Below, one piece after another: positions 23,059-35,903 of a stretch of 64,000 nt of DNA. The stretch is from positions 12,991,054 to 13,055,053 of the forward strand of contig NC_133101.1 of assembly GCF_022965805.1 (NCBI RefSeq). The letters are read 5' to 3'. Below the pieces are notes generated by a model that searched no databases, was not told the origin of the DNA, and saw nothing but the letters and a program-made list of their open reading frames with translations. The DNA is from Primulina eburnea. Lineage: Eukaryota; Streptophyta; Magnoliopsida; Lamiales; Gesneriaceae. The position numbers and the translations under genes are program-made. Every line of letters starts with the position of its first letter. Position 1 is the first letter of the stretch.

Positions 23059-25681
23059 TCAGCTGCTTTGTCCTTCCCCCTTTTTGTCAAACATTTCCAT
23101 TTGGTCTGATAATTTTCGGACGTCAATGGATAATAGTTTTACATCTGCTGAGATACTCGAGCCGACAGTTGTGAAGGAGGTTTGTAGCGATGTGATTCGA
23201 TTAGAAACAGACGTTTCCAGTCGCTCAACTCTCTGACTGATTACATTCTGAGTTGTAAAAAATGATCCAACGAGCCCTTGCTTAATCTCTTGCACAGTCT
23301 TGCTAAGAGAGTCCATGTTGGCTTGAAGATTGTTTAGTTTTGCTGAGTCAAATTCAATCGAAGAATCTAATTTGACAGAATGCGACAGCTGTTCGTGTTG
23401 AATTTTCTTGATTTCTGTTATCATCTCTGCATGTTGAACTGTATGTTTTGAATTTCTTCAAGGACAGTATCCATTTCTGTAGATTGAATTGATGGTTGCT
23501 AGTTGGGTGTATTTGAATGCTTTGATGGTTGTCCAAAAAGTACTAATGCTTGATTAGTTTCCATTGTTCCAACCGTAGATTGAGTTGGAATGTTTTCTTG
23601 AATTTGAGACGAAGATGGTTGATTTTGATCAAATAATGGCCTGTTTTCCTGAATGATGGAGATAGATGATTCATGCATAGAGGCTTCCTGTGGAGGATTA
23701 ATTGGACTTTGTTCTTGCTTTTTTGATTGAGTGAGCAACTGACTTTCTTTATGTTCAGCAGTTTCTGGGCTGATGGTTTTTCTTGTTCATCAGTTTGAAC
23801 AACTTGTTCAGCAGAATTTTCTGACTGAACAGGTACATCAGTTTGAGCTTCAGTGTGAACAGTCATAACTTTTTCATCAATGAGTGACTCAGTTGGAGCT
23901 TCAGATGGTAACTGAATATCTTGCTCTGGTTGTTCAGCTGACTGAGCAATTGAGTCATTCTGAGCTTCTAATGCAACAGCTTGAATGATTTCATCGATGT
24001 TTGCCAAGGATAGTTCTTCTTCAGAGTATAACTGTTGTTCTTTCTGAGAAGATTTAGGTATTTCCTGAACTGGGTTTTCAGTTGACTGTAGTGGAGATGG
24101 TTCTTTCTGCGGAGAAAAGGATAAATCTTTTTCAGAATTTGAGTTGAAAGGTTTTTCATGAATAACCAGTTCCTGATCTTCTTCCCAAAATCTTATTTCC
24201 CTTTGCAGGCTACTAAGATCTGCGTCCAGTTGAGTGAACACAGCTCTATCATTGTACGCAGTTGGACTTGTTGGATGGTAGTTGGACTTCAGCTGTGCTA
24301 CAATTTTGGCTAACTTTTTGACGCGAATCTGATCAAAGAAGTATTTCTGCCTTTCTAATGCTTGTGAGATTGTAGCAGCTTTGACTACTTTCATCACAAT
24401 TGCTTCTAATTTGATGAACTTTTTCAGTTGAGATCTATGCTTCAGTTCTTTGGCAAAGATTTCTGTTCTGAAGCTTTTCCAACGGTCAAAATATTTTAGC
24501 TGTGATGTGGCAAATGCATTGACCTGTTCCCAAACAAGGTCAATGTGTGTTTGAATCACATTGGATGGCCGGGGTTCTTCAACTAGCTGTCTTTTTCCTT
24601 TGTCAGTTGAAAGAGTGTGAAGAAGATCCATCCCTGAGTGTGTTGATTGCACTGGTTCCCTTAATCTTATACCTTTAGATCTGGCCCTTGGCAAGATGGT
24701 AGGATGATTCACAAGAGTTAGTGGGGCTTTAACTTTATCTGTTGTCTTGGCTTTGGCAACTGGTTCATCAGGTGAGAGTATCTGCAAGGGTATGGCTTGA
24801 ATGGGTTGTTGATCAGCTGATCGAATAACTTCCATTGTTGTTGTTGTTTTGGTTCTTTTAGTCCTTGGTCTTTTGACAAGTCTAGGTGAAGGAGTTTTCT
24901 CCTCGTCTGATTCACTGAGAATCAGTTTTCTTTTTGCTGTTTTGACCTTCTTAACTGGTGATGGCTCAACTTCCAGTTTGGTCCTTGATACTAAGATGTT
25001 TTTGGAAGTGAAGATTTTGAATTTCGATGATATTTCAGCATTTTCAGCTACTAAACCATTCAGTTTAAAGAGATAACTGATTTGGATAGCAAAGCCACAT
25101 GATTGTTTTGATGACTTGAGCATATTCTTCAAAATGTTAAACAGAATATATCTCCAATTTACTTTCGTTTCACTCATGATTAAGGTTATTACCTGGAATT
25201 TTTCGAGTGTGAGAGCAGCATAAGAACCGGCTTTTTCTAATATTCCCTTTGCTACGATATCAGCTAGCAACTGAATTTCTGGTTTCAGTTCCTTCTTTGG
25301 ATCGGAAACCTTGATTCTTTGTCCATCAGCAGATAATCGGGATTGCATTTCTTCAATGTCCTGAGTTTTTACTTCAGAAAAATTCACATAACCGTCAGTT
25401 GGTAAAGAAAAGATTTCCCCGAAAGATTCCTCAGAAAGACATAGCAACTGATCGTTGATAGTCACAGATATAGTGTCATTATTGGTGATAAATCCTTTCC
25501 TATAGAATTCGTTGACCTCTTTGAGATATATTTTCTGGGAAGATTGACCTAAGAACTTCTTGAGACCTGCTGACTCAAGCTTTAGAAATACATCTTTAAT
25601 ATCTGTTTCTTGAATCGACAATACTGAATTAAAATCGATGACCATTGCATTCAGTATGTGAGCAGGAATTTGAGTTGCCAT
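23059..25681 (-). pseudogene. Env-like ORF of SIRE-type element, frameshifted
   Basis: The first open part (25681 to about 23750) begins MATQIPAHILNAMVIDFNSV. It has an N-terminal globular region to about residue 230, a basic KKVKTAKRKL stretch near 245-255, and a long Ser/Gln/Glu-rich low-complexity tail. The frame then shifts near 23750, again near 23500 and once more, ending in a coiled-coil segment (LSKTVQEIKQ...RVERLETSV). Position between pol and the 3' LTR matches the env-like ORF of Sireviruses, whose function is unknown. I see no strong signal peptide or transmembrane helix, so 'env' refers only to position. Confidence 0.6.
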
Positions 25682-26207
25682 TTAAAGCTGAAGGATCTCC
25701 TGTAGAAACAAGAATTATAGATTTGCTTTGAGAAAAAGAGATAATCGTGAATGTAAGGGAGACGAACTGAATCAAAGCAGGTAAAGTACTTTTGTGCGTG
25801 ACTGTTTGAATTATCGGACACGTGTCAGTTCAGGAAAAATTTTGAGTAAGAAAATGTGTGTACGTGTGCTGTAAACGTGTGTACAATGAACGGTTAAAAA
25901 TGTGTCCACGTTATATGCTAAAATTCATCATGATTTGGCAGACAGTCACGTCATTTGATTTGGAATATAATAGATTTAATTAATTAACTTATATGAGAAG
26001 ATTAGTGAAATTGTCAACTGATCGGTCAGTCAGTGAAGCTGAGTCCTTTCAGTTGAGAATACACTAACAGCTGTCTTCTCAGTTAACCTCTTAAACCACC
26101 ATTCCCCCTAAATAAGTGCATTAATATAAAATAATGCTGATTAATAGAATCTTTTGTAGAGTAATCGTCATTTAATGGAGTGTCTTTTCAGTTTCCTCGT
26201 CTTGGCC

Positions 26208-26215
26208 TATAAATA
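26208..26215 (+). promoter_or_regulatory. TATA box of antisense mini-gene 1
   Basis: TATAAATA, 35 bases before the ATG at 26250, in the context CCTATAAATAA shared with mini-gene 2. Confidence 0.6.
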
Positions 26216-26249
26216 AAAGTAGAGGGGTTAGTCACAAATATCAGCAAAA

Positions 26250-26648
26250 ATGGAAGGAGCAAGTAGTTCAAATGTCTCTTCACTTTCGCTTGAAGCTCAA
26301 AAGACTACTATAGAGGATGAGGTTTTTTATGCCAGTCTTCCCTATTGGGAAGAATTACAGGAACTGGAGCTCCTGTACAATTCTGGGAGGGTCACCACTT
26401 TCAAGCGGATGGCTCAGCTGAGAGAAGTGCGAAAGCACTTAAACATTTCTGTAGAGGTGGATGCTTTCAAGCAAGGCCATCTCTATGAGCTGATGCTTCG
26501 CAAGGAGCTGGAGATCCTTAACGGCATTGCTTCTTCGCACAGCTTCTCCAAGACTTCTTCCTCAGCTTTGGCTGTTTGGATGAGGATGTGGATAATGAGT
26601 GTAGAAGAAACTTATGAGCATGTTGTTCTCTACAAAATTTATGGATGA
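26250..26648 (+). CDS. Antisense mini-gene 1 in SIRE element, unknown protein
   Basis: 132 residues, starting MEGASSSNVSSLSLEAQ. A helical-looking body (LPYWEELQELELLYNSG, then LYELMLRKELEILNGIAS and a Trp-rich WMRMWIMSVEE) has no family I recognise. It runs opposite to the host retroelement, between pol and the env-like ORF. A TATA box lies 35 bases upstream and an AATAAAA signal lies just after the stop, so it looks like a self-contained transcription unit. It aligns along most of its length with mini-gene 2, including WE..EL....SG and the C-terminal W-x-R-x-W-x-x-SV pattern. It may be a captured host gene or a retroelement accessory protein. Confidence 0.6.
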   Translation: MEGASSSNVSSLSLEAQKTTIEDEVFYASLPYWEELQELELLYNSGRVTTFKRMAQLREVRKHLNISVEVDAFKQGHLYELMLRKELEILNGIASSHSFSKTSSSALAVWMRMWIMSVEETYEHVVLYKIYG

Positions 26649-26927
26649 ATAAAATTTTTATTTTGATAATGCGTCATTTTTCTTGGTTTCTTCTCATAAT
26701 GATTTGTGGGAAATGCGTCAGTTAAAAAAAATCAGTTGTAAAAATTAAACTGTTAAGAAACTAATTATTATAAATGTATTGTGAACTGATATTATTTAAA
26801 CGGCTGTTAATGAAAATCAAACTAATGTCAGTTGATAATGAACAACTGATAGCTGAAAAGTCCTCGGTATATGTGAGAGCCTCTTTAATTGACTTGAGAC
26901 TCTTCAGCTTCTCCAACGTCTTTTACC

Positions 26928-26935
26928 TATAAATA
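26928..26935 (+). promoter_or_regulatory. TATA box of antisense mini-gene 2
   Basis: TATAAATA within CCTATAAATAA, about 60-75 bases upstream of the candidate ATGs at 26986 and 27003. Confidence 0.55.
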
Positions 26936-27221
26936 AGATGATAATGATTAGAATGTGATGCAATATCAGTTTAAAATATATCTATATGTCTGATTCTGAT
27001 ACATGCAGCAGCACCCATGTCCATGTGACAAGCAATCAGCTCCTCGTTTAGCAAATATCAAAAGAAAGATGGAAAGATATGTCCTGCAAAAGGTGTTGAC
27101 AACATGGGAGAAAATTCATGAATTGAAGAGGGTTAGTGACAGTGGTGCTATTCCTTCTCGTGCTCAGGAGGCAAGAGCACTGAAGTATCTTGCACGTTTT
27201 GAAGTTAGGCATGTTAGAGAT

Positions 27222-29275
27222 TGTTAGAGTAGGTGCCCGTCGAGCCAAGTGTTGGCCGAGTGTTCACAATGAAACTCTATGTATAAACGATCTTTATTTT
27301 GATAATATTTGAAATTATTATTTTGGCACTTCTTTATCTGTATACCCATGCTAGTTGCATAGATAAAGTCCTTGAATATACAAATAGTAGAAAGAATATG
27401 AGATGCTTATATGATGAGTATCATGAAACTCATATTTGGAATACTGTATATTCTAAACAGTTCCTAGTCGATTCAGCAGCCGCTAAGAAGGATATAGGCC
27501 GCTCGAGTTAGAGACTAGTATCTGCGATGTGAGTACCATGTTTCATTGGTAGGGGACATTGTGATGTCCGATCATGCAGATAGGTGCTCCTGGTAGATTG
27601 CACTGAACAACCCTCCATAAAGGACTTTCCAAGTGGTTCTCACTTATCGAGTGGAAAAGTCCTAGTTTATGGTTGTACACCATTAGTCCTTATGACCCGG
27701 GACAACATTGAGACTCTATGTGCTAGAATTACACTTTGGTTTGTTTACCGACTCTCATGGGATCATCAGGTGGCAAGGTTGGGTGTTCTGTCGAAACATA
27801 TAGGAGTCGATGCATTGTAGTCGGGGATTCACCGCTTACCTTTGGGTATGGATATCCTATGTGTTCTCATGTGTATGTAGATTGAAATCTCTGATCAGAG
27901 TATGGTGGTAATTATGAAATGGGTTTCATAGATTACACCATCGATGCAACTACGACATGACACATAGTATCGATTCATTGACAACTCTCGATAAACCAAT
28001 GGTTGTCGAATCGATCGGGATATATGAGTTGAAGGGACCGTACTGTATGCTAACCATAATTGAATGGTTCTTGCAGGCACTATCATTTGATACCTAGGGA
28101 ATCATGTAAGCGATGTTGCTAGGCGTTTAACATGGTTGGTTGAGTACTATCAGACTTGAGCTCTGACGTTCTTGTTATCAAAGGGTTGATAAGTAATAAT
28201 GGAGCAATTGGGGTATGCTCATATAAGGACATGTTTAGTCCGAATCACATGGAGATGTGAACCCACGGCTAATTGTATCAATGAACCATTGAGGGCCACA
28301 CAAGTGCTGGCTTTCTAGATCCCGTTGAGAAGTAAAATAGTTCAATGTGTTGAACGGCTTATAAAGGAGTTTATAAGCGTAAGGAAAATAGAAGTATGAC
28401 TTCTATGAGAGAAATGTAAATTTTAATTTATGGAAGTGTTCCTAAATTAAAAGTTGGCCAAGTGAATAATGTATTTGAAAATTGTGATTTTCATAAACTA
28501 TTATTATGGACTTAATTAAATTAATTCAAATTTTGAATTAATTAAACACTAGTGGACCTAGTAGAGTCCAAATAATTAAATTAATTCAAGTGTTGAATTA
28601 ATTAAATTAAATTGAGTTTTGTAGAGCTCAATTTAAATAAATTATTTAACTAGTGAACTTGAGTAAATTCAAGTAATGTTTGATTAGTCTTAAATATGTT
28701 TGAGATAATTAAATTTAGTCCATGGTTTTTAATTTGTTAAAAAACCATATATTATTTGCATGCATGGGAGGTGAAGGGTTGGAGACAACTTTTGCAACTA
28801 TCAAGGCTTGGCATGCTACTTTTGTCTCTACTTTTTGCAAGACCAAGACAAGTCTCCCCCCTTCTCTCCTCCCTCTCCTTGGCCGAAACTCACACTCATT
28901 TTCTCTCAAGATTTTTCTTCATTTTTGATAGAGAATTTCTTACACTTCTAAAAAAAAAATGCTCTAATTTTTCTAGTGCAAAATTAGAGTGGATCTAGCT
29001 TGTTGGTGGTGGGCTTAATATTTGAGCAAGGTGGGCTCAAAGGGAAGCTTGAAGATTGTCTTGCCATTGAAGAGCTAAGGTGTTTATATATTAGTTGGAG
29101 CCATCATCAACCTCAAGAGGTTGATAGGTAAAATTCTAAACACACTATGAATGTCAATTTTGTGTTTTTGTATATGCTACACCTAGTACTAGAGGTGGCC
29201 GAAATTTTCCATGTGTTTTTCGAAAATTTTGTTGCTTCCGTTGCGTTTTCGGTCACCTAATATCGATCCCCTTCA
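27222..29275 (+). repeat. 5' LTR of nested copia element
   Basis: TGTTAGAGTAGG to CCCCTTCA. It is near-identical to 46408-48461 with scattered substitutions and small indels, and the partner's last bases are CTTTA instead of CTTCA. It has no gene: the short ORFs in it recur in both copies and have no recognisable domain. Confidence 0.9.
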
Positions 29276-31053
29276 AATGGTATCATGAGCTAAGGGTACT
29301 AGTTTTTGTATAGCATATACAAGATATTATATTGAGGGCGATTTCTAACCGATTGAGATGAAAATTTGCAACAAAAACCGAGGCTTCTTGTGGGGAATTT
29401 CAGGCAGCATGTTGCTGCCCGAGGGGCTGCCCATTTCGGGCAGCTAGGGCAGCCCGAGGGGCTGCCCGAACAGCCCCTTCAAAAATTAAAAAAAAAAATT
29501 TTGTTGCCGGAATCCGGCGACGGAGCTCCGGCGATGGCGATGACGGCTAGGGTTTCCAAAAGTGTTTTGGATTATCAAAGTGTCATGGGCCTTGAGTTGT
29601 TGGGCCATTGGATGGCTAACATATTTGTGAATTTTAAATGGGCCAAAATGTTTTTAGTGAAAAATAAGTTTTTGGGCCCTTAATTATAAAAGTACAAAAA
29701 TTGCAAATTTTTCTCATAAAATAAATAATTGAAGTTGGACTTTAATTATTTATAGTAAATTGTGATTTATAAGAAATTCGGTTATAAATAAATTAATTGG
29801 AAAGTAGACAAAGGTGTTTGTATACTTTGTTAATTTAGTTTATAATTGTGGCGATTAGTGATTGGTTCAAGATATATAATATTGGATCAATTAATTATTG
29901 TGATAATTAATTGATGGTGTAAGATATGTGATATTATGCATGAAGGATGATCAAAAGCCCAAGCCCAATTTGCTAGGTGTATGCTAGGATATTTTGTGTT
30001 GAATTATTGTAATAATTATCAAATTATAAAGTGGGCTTGGTTTATGGCCCGTTCCCACCCCATGAGATGTATCCCTATTTGCCATGGATATTTATTTGTA
30101 AATATTAGTATAGTGGATGATCAAGATTGGAAGATGTTGGCCATGATGATTATGAAGATCGAAGACATGTAAATATTGGAAGCTAATGTAATAGTTGCAT
30201 TGCATCCCGTGCATTTACCCTAGGATTGGACCTAGGCCCGTGTTTAGCTCACACGGGCCATTAGTATTGGGGCGATTGATCATCCTCGTTTGTTTACTAT
30301 TTATAATATATGCATGATATGTTATAAATAATGAGTATGTGCGTTATTATTATGATAATAACAAAGTTGCATGAATCCGGCAAACATACGATCAAACATG
30401 GCGAGTTTTTAAATAAAATTAATGATGAGACCTTTCAAAATTAAAACCCTCATTTTGAATAAGATTCAAAATTAATATCAAGCCCGAAAAGGGGAATTAT
30501 AAATTTGTTTATAATTTCTTTGTCTTCCATCGACAATGGGTGCATGATGAACGCTACCCGTACTCGGGGCTCGGCTCATATTATTGGGGGAGCTCTAGGT
30601 GCCGGAAAGCTGTGACATCCATTGACATGGTGATGTGAACTACGTGGAACTCCCATGATTTCGGCTCATATTATTGGGGGAACTCATGGCGACCGTCCAT
30701 TAAGGTTCAACATCGATGGGTAAGGCTTGAAACGTGAAGATGAACGACGTCATATTATTGGGTCCTAATCAAACGTGAGACAAAAGTTTACGTAGAGGGT
30801 TGCATTGTGATGCAATTGGAAACTACCTTGTAGGAATTGTGATTGGCTGATATTATTCGGGATCATGATTCGCTAATTGGACCTTACGTACCTACTGAGG
30901 AAAGAAGTTTCCCGTTTTAACTAGAGGGTAGTGAAAGATGTCAAAACAGTGGGAGTAAACATTTATAAAGTTAAAGTCCATACTTTATATCTTACTAAAT
31001 ATTTTAAAATAGTCATTAACATTTATCTGTTTACTTTTCAGTACTATTTGACA
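29276..31053 (+). other. Leader of copia element, with primer site and repeats
   Basis: A tRNA-Met-type primer site TGGTATCATGAGC is at 29278-29290. A GC-rich self-complementary block (GGGCAGCCC / GGGGCTGCCC) is at 29401-29480. A dispersed motif around CATATTATTGGG recurs four times between 30570 and 30860. No convincing ORF until gag. Such leaders often hold packaging and dimerisation structures. Confidence 0.6.
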
Positions 31054-32222
31054 ATGTCTTCAATTCGCAATCCGCTTTCTGCCATACTCGAAAAACATGT
31101 GTTAACCGGACCTAACTACATCACTTCGCTAAGAAATCTGAAAATCGTCTTGAACTCGGAAAAGATTGCATATACACTGACTGAGTCGTCCCCTGATAAG
31201 GCTCCGACTGACTGCACTCCTGAGGAATTGCAGACCTACAAGGATTGGTGTGACCATGACTTGAAGGCCAAGTGTTATATGCAGGCTTCTATGAATGATG
31301 AGCTGCAGAGGCGTTTTGAGGGTGCAAAGAGTGCTGCTGACATTCATTTGCACCTCAAGGAGCTCTTTGGTGAGCAGACTCGGCCTCTTAGGCATGCTAC
31401 CGTCAAGGAGCTAATCACTTTGCGCATGCGAGATGGGGCCTCGGTCCATGAGCATGGCCTAAAGTTGATTGGACTCGTGGACAAGCTTGTTGGCATGGAT
31501 ATATGTTGCCTTCGGAGTTGACCACCGACGTGTTGCTGTTATCGCTGCCTAGCTCGTTTGATCCTTTTGTGGTGAATTTCAATATGAACAAGATGGAACC
31601 GACCCTTGAGGAGTTGGTGAACATGCTTGTAACTTTTGAGTCCACCATCAAGAAAGAGAAGTCGGTTCTTTATGTGGGCTCTTCATATGGTACGAAGACC
31701 GGTCCACCTGGGAAGGGAAAGAAGCGTTCTTTCCAGCGCCCCAAGAAGAGCGTGCCCTCGAAGAGGCAGACTCCGAGTCACGTAGTGGCAGCCACACCAG
31801 TGAAGGCTGAGAAGATTGTTGACATCTGTCATCACTGCAAGAAGCCTGGACATTGGAGGCGTAACTGCAGGGAATATCTTGCCCAGAAGGGTTCTGGAAA
31901 GGGTACGTTCTATATTGAAGTAAACATTTCAATTAACTCAACTTCTTGGGTATTGGATACCGGCTGTGGCTCACATCTCTGTAATGATTTGCAGGTGATG
32001 GGAAGAAGTAGGAGGCTCCGGGAAGGTGAGACCTTCTTGAGGATGGGCAATGGAGCAAGAGTTGCTGTCAAGGCTGTAGGAGATGTTTACTTGCATTTGA
32101 ACAATGATTTTAAGTTTGTTTTAAGAGATGTTTTGTTTGCACCAGATTTGGTGAAAAACATTATTTCCATTTCTATGTTGGACAAGGATGGATTTTCTTG
32201 TTTATTTAGCAAAGGTGTTTGA
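31054..32222 (+). pseudogene. Copia gag plus start of protease, frameshifted
   Basis: Starts MSSIRNPLSAILEKHVLTGP at 31054. The frame shifts near 31500, and gag continues in the next frame with a CCHC zinc knuckle CHHCKKPGHWRRNC. Protease follows with active site LDTGCGSHLC. It stops at 32220-32222 inside the protease/pre-integrase region. The earlier ATG at 30931 in the same frame is less likely, being in the leader. Confidence 0.8.
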
Positions 32223-34149
32223 AACATTTACAAGAACGAATGTTTAATTGGTACCGGAGAACTTGAAAACGATCTCTACACCTTAAAATTGAAAGATATT
32301 CCACTAAACAATGTCCAAGTTGTAACAACAACAAACAAGCGCAAACAAGATACTCTAAATTCGGCACAATTATGGCATGCTCGATTATGACATATTTTCC
32401 TAAGAAGGATGAACAAGTTAGTGGGAGTTGGCATGTTTGATATGTCTGATATTAATGCTCTCACTACTTGTGAATCCTGTCTGAAAGGAAAGATGACCAA
32501 AATTCCCTTTAAGGGCCATGTGGAGCGTGCCAAAGGGTTATTGGATTTGATCCATACCGATGTGTGCGGTCCGCTTAGCATCACCACTAAGCATGGACAT
32601 GCCTACTTCATCACCTTTACCGATGACTTTTCGAGGTATGGGTATGTGTATTTGATGAAATACAAGTCTGAAGCCTTTGAAAGGTTCAAAGAATTCAGAA
32701 GTGAAGTAGAGAAGCAATTGGGACGAAGCATCAAGACACTTCGATCGGATCGAGGTGGTGAGTACTTGAGTGCCGAGTTCCAAGAGTATCTTAGGAAGAA
32801 TGGGATTCTCTCGCAGTGGACTACGCCCGCTACACCGCAGTTGAATGGTGTTTCGGAGCATCGTAACCGGACTTTGATGGACATGGTTCGGTCTATGATG
32901 GGGTTCACGGAGTTGCCGCCATCCTTTTGGGGATATGCGCTTGAGACAACGGCAATGTTGTTGAACAATGTCCATACAAAGGCAGTTGACAAGACCCCAT
33001 ATGAGATATGTATGGGTAAGCCACCCAAATATTCTTATCTTAGAATATGGGGGTGCCCTGCTTATGTGAAGCAGGTAGTGGGAGATAAATTGGATAGTCG
33101 ATCCATTTTATGTTACTTTGTGGGATATCCAAAGAATTCGGTTGGATACTACTTCTATCATCCCCAAGAAACAAAGGTGTTTGTTTCTAGAAATGCAACC
33201 TTTTTGGAAATGGAATTTCTATTGGATAGAAAAGGCGAGATCATAGAACTCGAAGAGGTTCGAGAGACACCCACAGTTGTAGAACCCACACCCGAAGAGC
33301 CAAGAGAGGAGATACAAGCTCCTAGAAGATCCGAGAGAGTCTCGAGACCACCTATGAGGTATGGTCTGCTTCTTGAAGAGGACCATGATGAGCCTAACCT
33401 TGGATGTGATCCAAGGACCTTCAAGGAAGCATTATCCGATGCCGATTCATCCAAGTGGCTTGAAGCAATGGAATCTGAGATGAATTCCATGCATTCGAAC
33501 CAAGTGTGGAATCTCGTTGATCCACCTGAGGGAATTGTTCCCATAGGGTGTAAATGGATTTACAAGAGGAAACTTGGGGCGGATGGGAAGGTATTGACCT
33601 TCAAGGCGCGATTGGTAGCAAAAGGATATACTCAAAGACAAGGTGTTGACTATGAGGAAACCTTTTCTCCAGTTGCAATGTTCAAGTCCATTAGGATTTT
33701 GTTAGCCATAGCTGCATGGTATTACTATGAGATATGGCAGATGGATGTCAAGACTGCCTTCCTTAATGGGGATATTAAGGAAGAGATTTACATGTCTCAA
33801 CCTGAAGTGTTTACATCTATCGGAAGTGAGCATTTGGTATGCAAACTTCAAAGATCTATTTATGGTCTTAAGCATGCATCTAGGAGTTGGAACCTCAGAT
33901 TCGATAATACAATCAAAGAGTTTGATTTTACTAAGAATCCTGAGGAACCCTGTGTGTATAAGAAGGTCAGTGGGAGTGCTGTGACATTCCTTGTTCTTTA
34001 TGTTGATGACATTCTACTCATTGGGAATGATGTAGGAATGTTGCAATCAACTAAGATATGGTTAGCAATCAAGTTCTCGATGCAAGACTTGGGTGAAGCA
34101 TCTTTTGTATTGGGAATACAGATCTATAGAGATAGATCAAAAGGATTGT

Positions 34150-35719
34150 GATAAAGATAAAATATTGTATATTAATTAAATGTTTTATAATATAAATATA
34201 TAGTTTTTGTTTTATTAAATGTTTAAATATTATATGTTTTTAATAAATTGTATAAAATATAAGTTGTTGTGTAATTATAAGTTTTTACTATTTTTACAGG
34301 TTCGATAAAACAAGAATAACCTTAGCGTTGCAAATGGGATTAAGATGATTCTTGGACCTGTAGAAAGTTGATGTTAATATCTACAATATTGGTGGCAAGC
34401 ATGAGATAAAAATCCTCTCACAATTGGGATCAAATTAAGCAACAATTAAAGTTACCGAAGGAGTGGCAGTTTTACCATGCTCTAGTATTTTGACCATATC
34501 TCTCAAACTACTTGGTCAAATATTCTGAAAAAAATACCACAACTAGACAACTCAATTATCCACATGTTTCATTTTATGTGAAGAAGAAAATTCGGAGAAG
34601 ATGCTTGTCAAAAGTGATGTGCAATATAATATTAATTTCTTGGAACACCAATGAAGACTTATGTGTAAAAAATAATATTTTATTTGTGGTTGTCTCCCCA
34701 AATTTGGCTATAAATAGGGGTGCATTGTAATGTATTGGGATATCCCTCATTCTATGAACAAACCTTTGAGTTCATAATATTTCTCTCTATATTTTTCTTT
34801 TATTTCTTCATTTAAATATAATTAGCATGTTAATTTCATATTCAAAGTTTTACACTTTGAATAATGAATAGCTAACTTCCTAAAGTTGAGATGATAAGGT
34901 GAAACTCTTGGCATGATTATAAGATTATTAAAAGGTAAGAATCTATGTTTTATATTATTTAATCATTATTTATTGTTTATGTTATATTTATTTCTTTAAG
35001 CATTTTTATACCCTACTTTTAAGTGGGAGTTTTGATTTATTGTTGCTATATGTTACACTAAATTCTTGGAACCATTTAAATGTTAGTTTGGTATTACCAA
35101 CCATTTAAAGTGGATGCCTTGATTTATTATATATAAATATATTATAATATTAAATTCTTGGAACCATTTAAATGTTAGTTTGGTTTTACCAACCATTTAA
35201 CTTGGATTCCTTGATTTATTATATATGAATATATCATAGTAATAATTTATTGGTACCATTTAAATGTTAGTTTGGTATTACCAACCATTTAAAGTGGGAA
35301 CCTTGATTTAGTGTTTACAAATATATATAGCACAATAAATACTTGACCACATTTATAAGTTTTGGTATATATTATATACTTATAAGATAATAATTTATAA
35401 CATAATATAAATATGATTATTTAATATATTGGAACCATTTTATTAAGTGGATTTCAATATTGTTCGTTAATGTTAACTTTATTAAAATACCAAGAGTGAA
35501 TCCTTTAATCTCAACTACTTAAATTAAAATTTGAACAATTAAAATTTACCCATTAAAGATTCAAACAATTAAAATTAATAAAAAAACAAAAACAAAAAGA
35601 TATTGTAGTGGACTTGTAATTACCTTAGCTTCCCTGTGGATACGATATTTGGACTCACCGAATTATACTACTTGTGTGGACAACCTGCTCTTGGGAGTGC
35701 AACAATCAAAGTCGCAACA
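34150..35719 (+). repeat. Left LTR of Athila-like element
   Basis: 1570 bp, TGATAAAGAT to GTCGCAACA. Matches 43907-45480 in reverse complement, with few differences (for example ACCTTAGCG against ACCTTGGCG). Confidence 0.9.
35061..35312. repeat. 91-92-bp tandem repeat in LTR
   Basis: About 2.8 units, each with GGAACCATTTAAATG and TACCAACCATTTAA, so every unit also has a small inverted repeat around TTAAATG/CATTTAA. The same array occurs in the inverted right LTR around 44320-44570. Confidence 0.8.
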
Positions 35720-35725
35720 AGTTTT

Positions 35726-35743
35726 TGGCGCCGTTGCCGGGGA
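35726..35743 (+). other. Primer binding site, tRNA-Asp type
   Basis: TGGCGCCGTTGCCGGGGA, six bases after the left LTR. It is the same primer class as the element at the left window edge. Confidence 0.85.
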
Positions 35744-35903
35744 AGTATAATTTAATTTCAAGTGTATTTAATTTTATTTTTCTTTCTTTGAATTTTTATT
35801 GCTTTTGTGTGTTTTTCTTCTTTTCTTTTGCATTTTCATGAGCATTTGGTCACGTACACTTAGTGGTCGACTCATTCGAAATAACCCTTTATTTTTTCAA
35901 AAC

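Noticed and set aside
28722..28928. Similar ORFs in both copia LTRs (also at 47907)
   Set aside because: They lie in LTR copies, differ by frameshifts and have no recognisable domain.
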